NCBI GenBank assembly: GCA_049317725.1
Contig: JBMOHS010000032.1
Span: 1-27,556 of the forward strand
DNA from: CAIOZW01 sp049317725
GTDB lineage: Bacteria; Acidobacteriota; Blastocatellia; RBC074
Length of the DNA: 27,556 nucleotides
Reading direction: 5' to 3'
The notes below the pieces were generated by a model that did not search any database, was not told the DNA's origin, and was given only the letters and a program-made list of their open reading frames with translations. The position numbers were made by a program, and so were the translations under genes. Of this stretch, positions 26,568-27,556 are shown one piece after another; the stretch's first letter is position 1; the number at the start of each line of letters is the position of its first letter.

Positions 26568-26951
26568 CGTGCGGCTCACCGATCTTTGCCAAGACATTCC
26601 ATCGCAATGGCGATGGATCGACGGGAGCGCTGGTGGTCTTTCCGGGGAGAGACGGGGGTTCTGTTCTGTCGATGTGATTACGCAGCGTGGCGCCGACCAT
26701 CTCCCAAAGATCGGTCTGGCAACCCTGGCGTCGCCCTTCTACCGAACTCCGATTCTTTCCTGCGTAGCCTTCGGGCGCTCCCTTTAGACGAGATGATTGT
26801 CGGTCTTCCCTCCCTTTTCTTATGTTTTTTCAACGGAGGAGGGGCCAACGTCGTCTTGTCGCGTGAGGTCGCTCCCTCCAGGACCTTGAAAGGAACGGGA
26901 GAGGAGAGACAGCATCAGCCTGGCCAAGGTCAGGCAGGAGAATCGATCCTA
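26568..26951 (+). other. Long untranslated gap between atpB and atpE
   Basis: 384 bp inside the atp gene cluster where spacing is normally short. A frame continuous with atpE is open across it from 26586, but its predicted sequence resembles no known protein and lacks an initiation site. I see no clear promoter; a pyrimidine-rich stretch at 26803-26836 is the most biased segment. It may carry a leader or processing site that raises atpE expression. Confidence 0.5.
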
Positions 26952-27278
26952 ATGAAGAAGAATCTGATGCGGATTGTCATGAGCGGCATGGCCGTTCTCT
27001 TTTCGGCGGTGACGGCGATGGCCCAGGACGGCGGCGCGGCCGCCAGTGGGGATACCAGCCGCGGTCTCGGCTTCCTCGCCGCTGGCGTCGGCTTTGCGAT
27101 CGCGGCCGGCCTCTGCGGATTGGGACAGGCCAAGGTGGCCTCGGCGGCGTGCGAGGGCATGGCGCGGAACCCCAGCGCTTACAACCGGATTCAGTTGGCG
27201 CTGATTCTCGGACTGGCCTTCATCGAGACGCTGGTCATCTTTACCTTCGTCGTTGTTCTGATTAAGGTTACCCCGTAG
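26952..27278 (+). CDS. atpE: F1Fo ATP synthase subunit c, with N-terminal signal-like extension
   Basis: A 108-residue subunit c. Residues 1-25 (MKKNLMRIVMSGMAVLFSAVTAMAQ) look like a signal peptide or extra hydrophobic leader, as seen in some bacterial c subunits. The hairpin proper comprises helix 1 GFLAAGVGFAIAAGLCGLGQAKVASAACEGMARNPSA, with the conserved polar-loop R-N-P at 72-74, and helix 2 LALILGLAFIETLVIFTFVVVLI with the ion-binding carboxylate E92. Around the site stand Q59 in helix 1 and T93 next to E92. These match the Gln and Ser/Thr ligands of Na+-binding c-rings at the right spacing (33 residues Q to E), while L94 and F97 differ. A GGAG lies about 11 nt before the ATG. It is the last atp gene here. 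Confidence 0.95.
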   Translation: MKKNLMRIVMSGMAVLFSAVTAMAQDGGAAASGDTSRGLGFLAAGVGFAIAAGLCGLGQAKVASAACEGMARNPSAYNRIQLALILGLAFIETLVIFTFVVVLIKVTP

Positions 27279-27286
27279 TTGGTCTT

Positions 27287-27302
27287 GGGATCGATCGATC
27301 CC
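27287..27302. repeat. 16-bp perfect palindrome after atpE
   Basis: GGGATCGATCGATCCC, 9 bp after the atpE stop codon. As RNA it would form only a short tight hairpin, so a DNA-binding or transcript-end role is possible but unproven. GATCGATC-type palindromes recur elsewhere in the window, so this may be compositional. Confidence 0.5.
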
Positions 27303-27328
27303 CTGTGTCTACTTCGTAATGTCAAACA

Positions 27329-27368
27329 GAGAGGGGAGGGAGATCCGCGAGGGTGGCCCTCCCCTCTC
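27329..27368 (+). terminator. Putative terminator after atpE
   Basis: A perfect 12-bp inverted repeat GAGAGGGGAGGG / CCCTCCCCTCTC with a 16-nt loop, 51 bp after the atpE stop. The following sequence is GATTTGCAC, only a weak T-run. The very stable stem and position suggest the end of the atpI-B-E transcript. Confidence 0.65.
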
Positions 27369-27556
27369 GATTTGCACAAAAGACCTGCCTCGGTGAGACG
27401 AGGGGTGGAGGGCTAGAGATCCCCTCCCCTGGACTTTGGATAAAAATGAGGTCGTTGCGGTCTCGATGATCGATTTTTCAGCGATTTTAGTATTACTTGG
27501 AAGCCACTCAGTGTGAACTACCACTTCGTCTCGTCAAATATGAATCAAACCCGGGC
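27369..27556. other. Right-hand intergenic end of the window
   Basis: No gene is supported in this 188-bp tail. A second, imperfect G/C-rich inverted repeat (AGGGG at 27401-27405 with CCCCT at 27426-27430) follows the terminator, then AT-richer sequence to the window edge that could hold the promoter of a gene beyond it. Confidence 0.5.

Noticed and set aside
24129..26597. Very long open frame (over 800 codons) on the minus strand opposite the permease, atpI and atpB
   Set aside because: It lies antisense to three clearly identified genes, is rich in Arg/Gln/Asp/His as expected of shadow frames in GC-rich DNA, and shows no recognisable domain.
26586..26951. N-terminal extension of atpE by 122 codons
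   Set aside because: The frame is open, but the extension resembles nothing and would bury the signal-like leader of subunit c internally.
27309..27524. Small minus-strand open frame at the right edge
   Set aside because: It is laid across the inverted repeats after atpE, has no Shine-Dalgarno and no recognisable sequence.

Overview
This is a GC-rich (about 60% by eye), gene-dense bacterial chromosomal segment with 20 protein-coding genes I can support on both strands. There is no rRNA, tRNA, CRISPR array, transposase or phage gene. The gene set points to a Gram-negative aerobe that uses menaquinone and heme A: an RND efflux pump with its adaptor, a Tat-exported protein, a LolA-like protein, MenG, heme A synthase and an F-type ATP synthase. 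The LolA-like protein, the lipocalin-like protein, the APC permease and the ATP synthase a subunit resemble versions I associate with Acidobacteriota. That placement is an inference from memory, not a search result.

Layout, left to right. (1) 1-2142, minus strand: a heptamer tandem repeat, an exported serine hydrolase and menaquinone methyltransferase (menG). (2) 2545-4611, plus: a STAND-type NB-ARC ATPase with a C-terminal TPR array, facing the next genes across a strong hairpin. (3) 4725-9252, minus: RND transporter and membrane-fusion adaptor. (4) 9540-9588: a second heptamer repeat, followed by a Tat-exported TIM-barrel protein (plus). (5) 10654-12232: F420 gamma-glutamyl ligase (cofE, minus), whose 5' end overlaps a divergent LolA-like exported protein. 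(6) 12242-15797, minus: a peroxiredoxin-like protein with an in-frame UGA, heme A synthase, a 4Fe-4S photolyase of the PhrB class and a small unknown protein. (7) 15798-17465, minus: an unexplained structured intergenic stretch, a short-chain dehydrogenase-like protein lacking the catalytic tyrosine, a terminator and a fasciclin-domain protein. (8) 17466-17909: a divergent control region with two good sigma-70-type promoters and a dyad over one -35 box. (9) 17910-22905, plus: a tightly packed operon of SRPBCC protein, ABC ATPase, FtsX-type permease and AttH/CrtC-like lipocalin protein. (10) 23112-27278, plus: an APC-superfamily permease, then atpI, atpB and atpE, followed by inverted repeats that probably end the transcript. 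The other F1Fo genes must then lie elsewhere.

The most interesting item is at 12242-12763. Two reading-frame segments, individually open, are separated by one TGA that falls exactly where the family's redox cysteine should be (HFG-TGA-TFC). A perfect Shine-Dalgarno sequence precedes the first segment. A strong stem-loop starts 15 nt after the TGA and has a GG in its apical loop. I read this as a selenocysteine-containing (UxxC) member of the AhpC/TSA-2 (SelU/PRXL2-like) family with a bacterial SECIS element, which gene callers would split or truncate.
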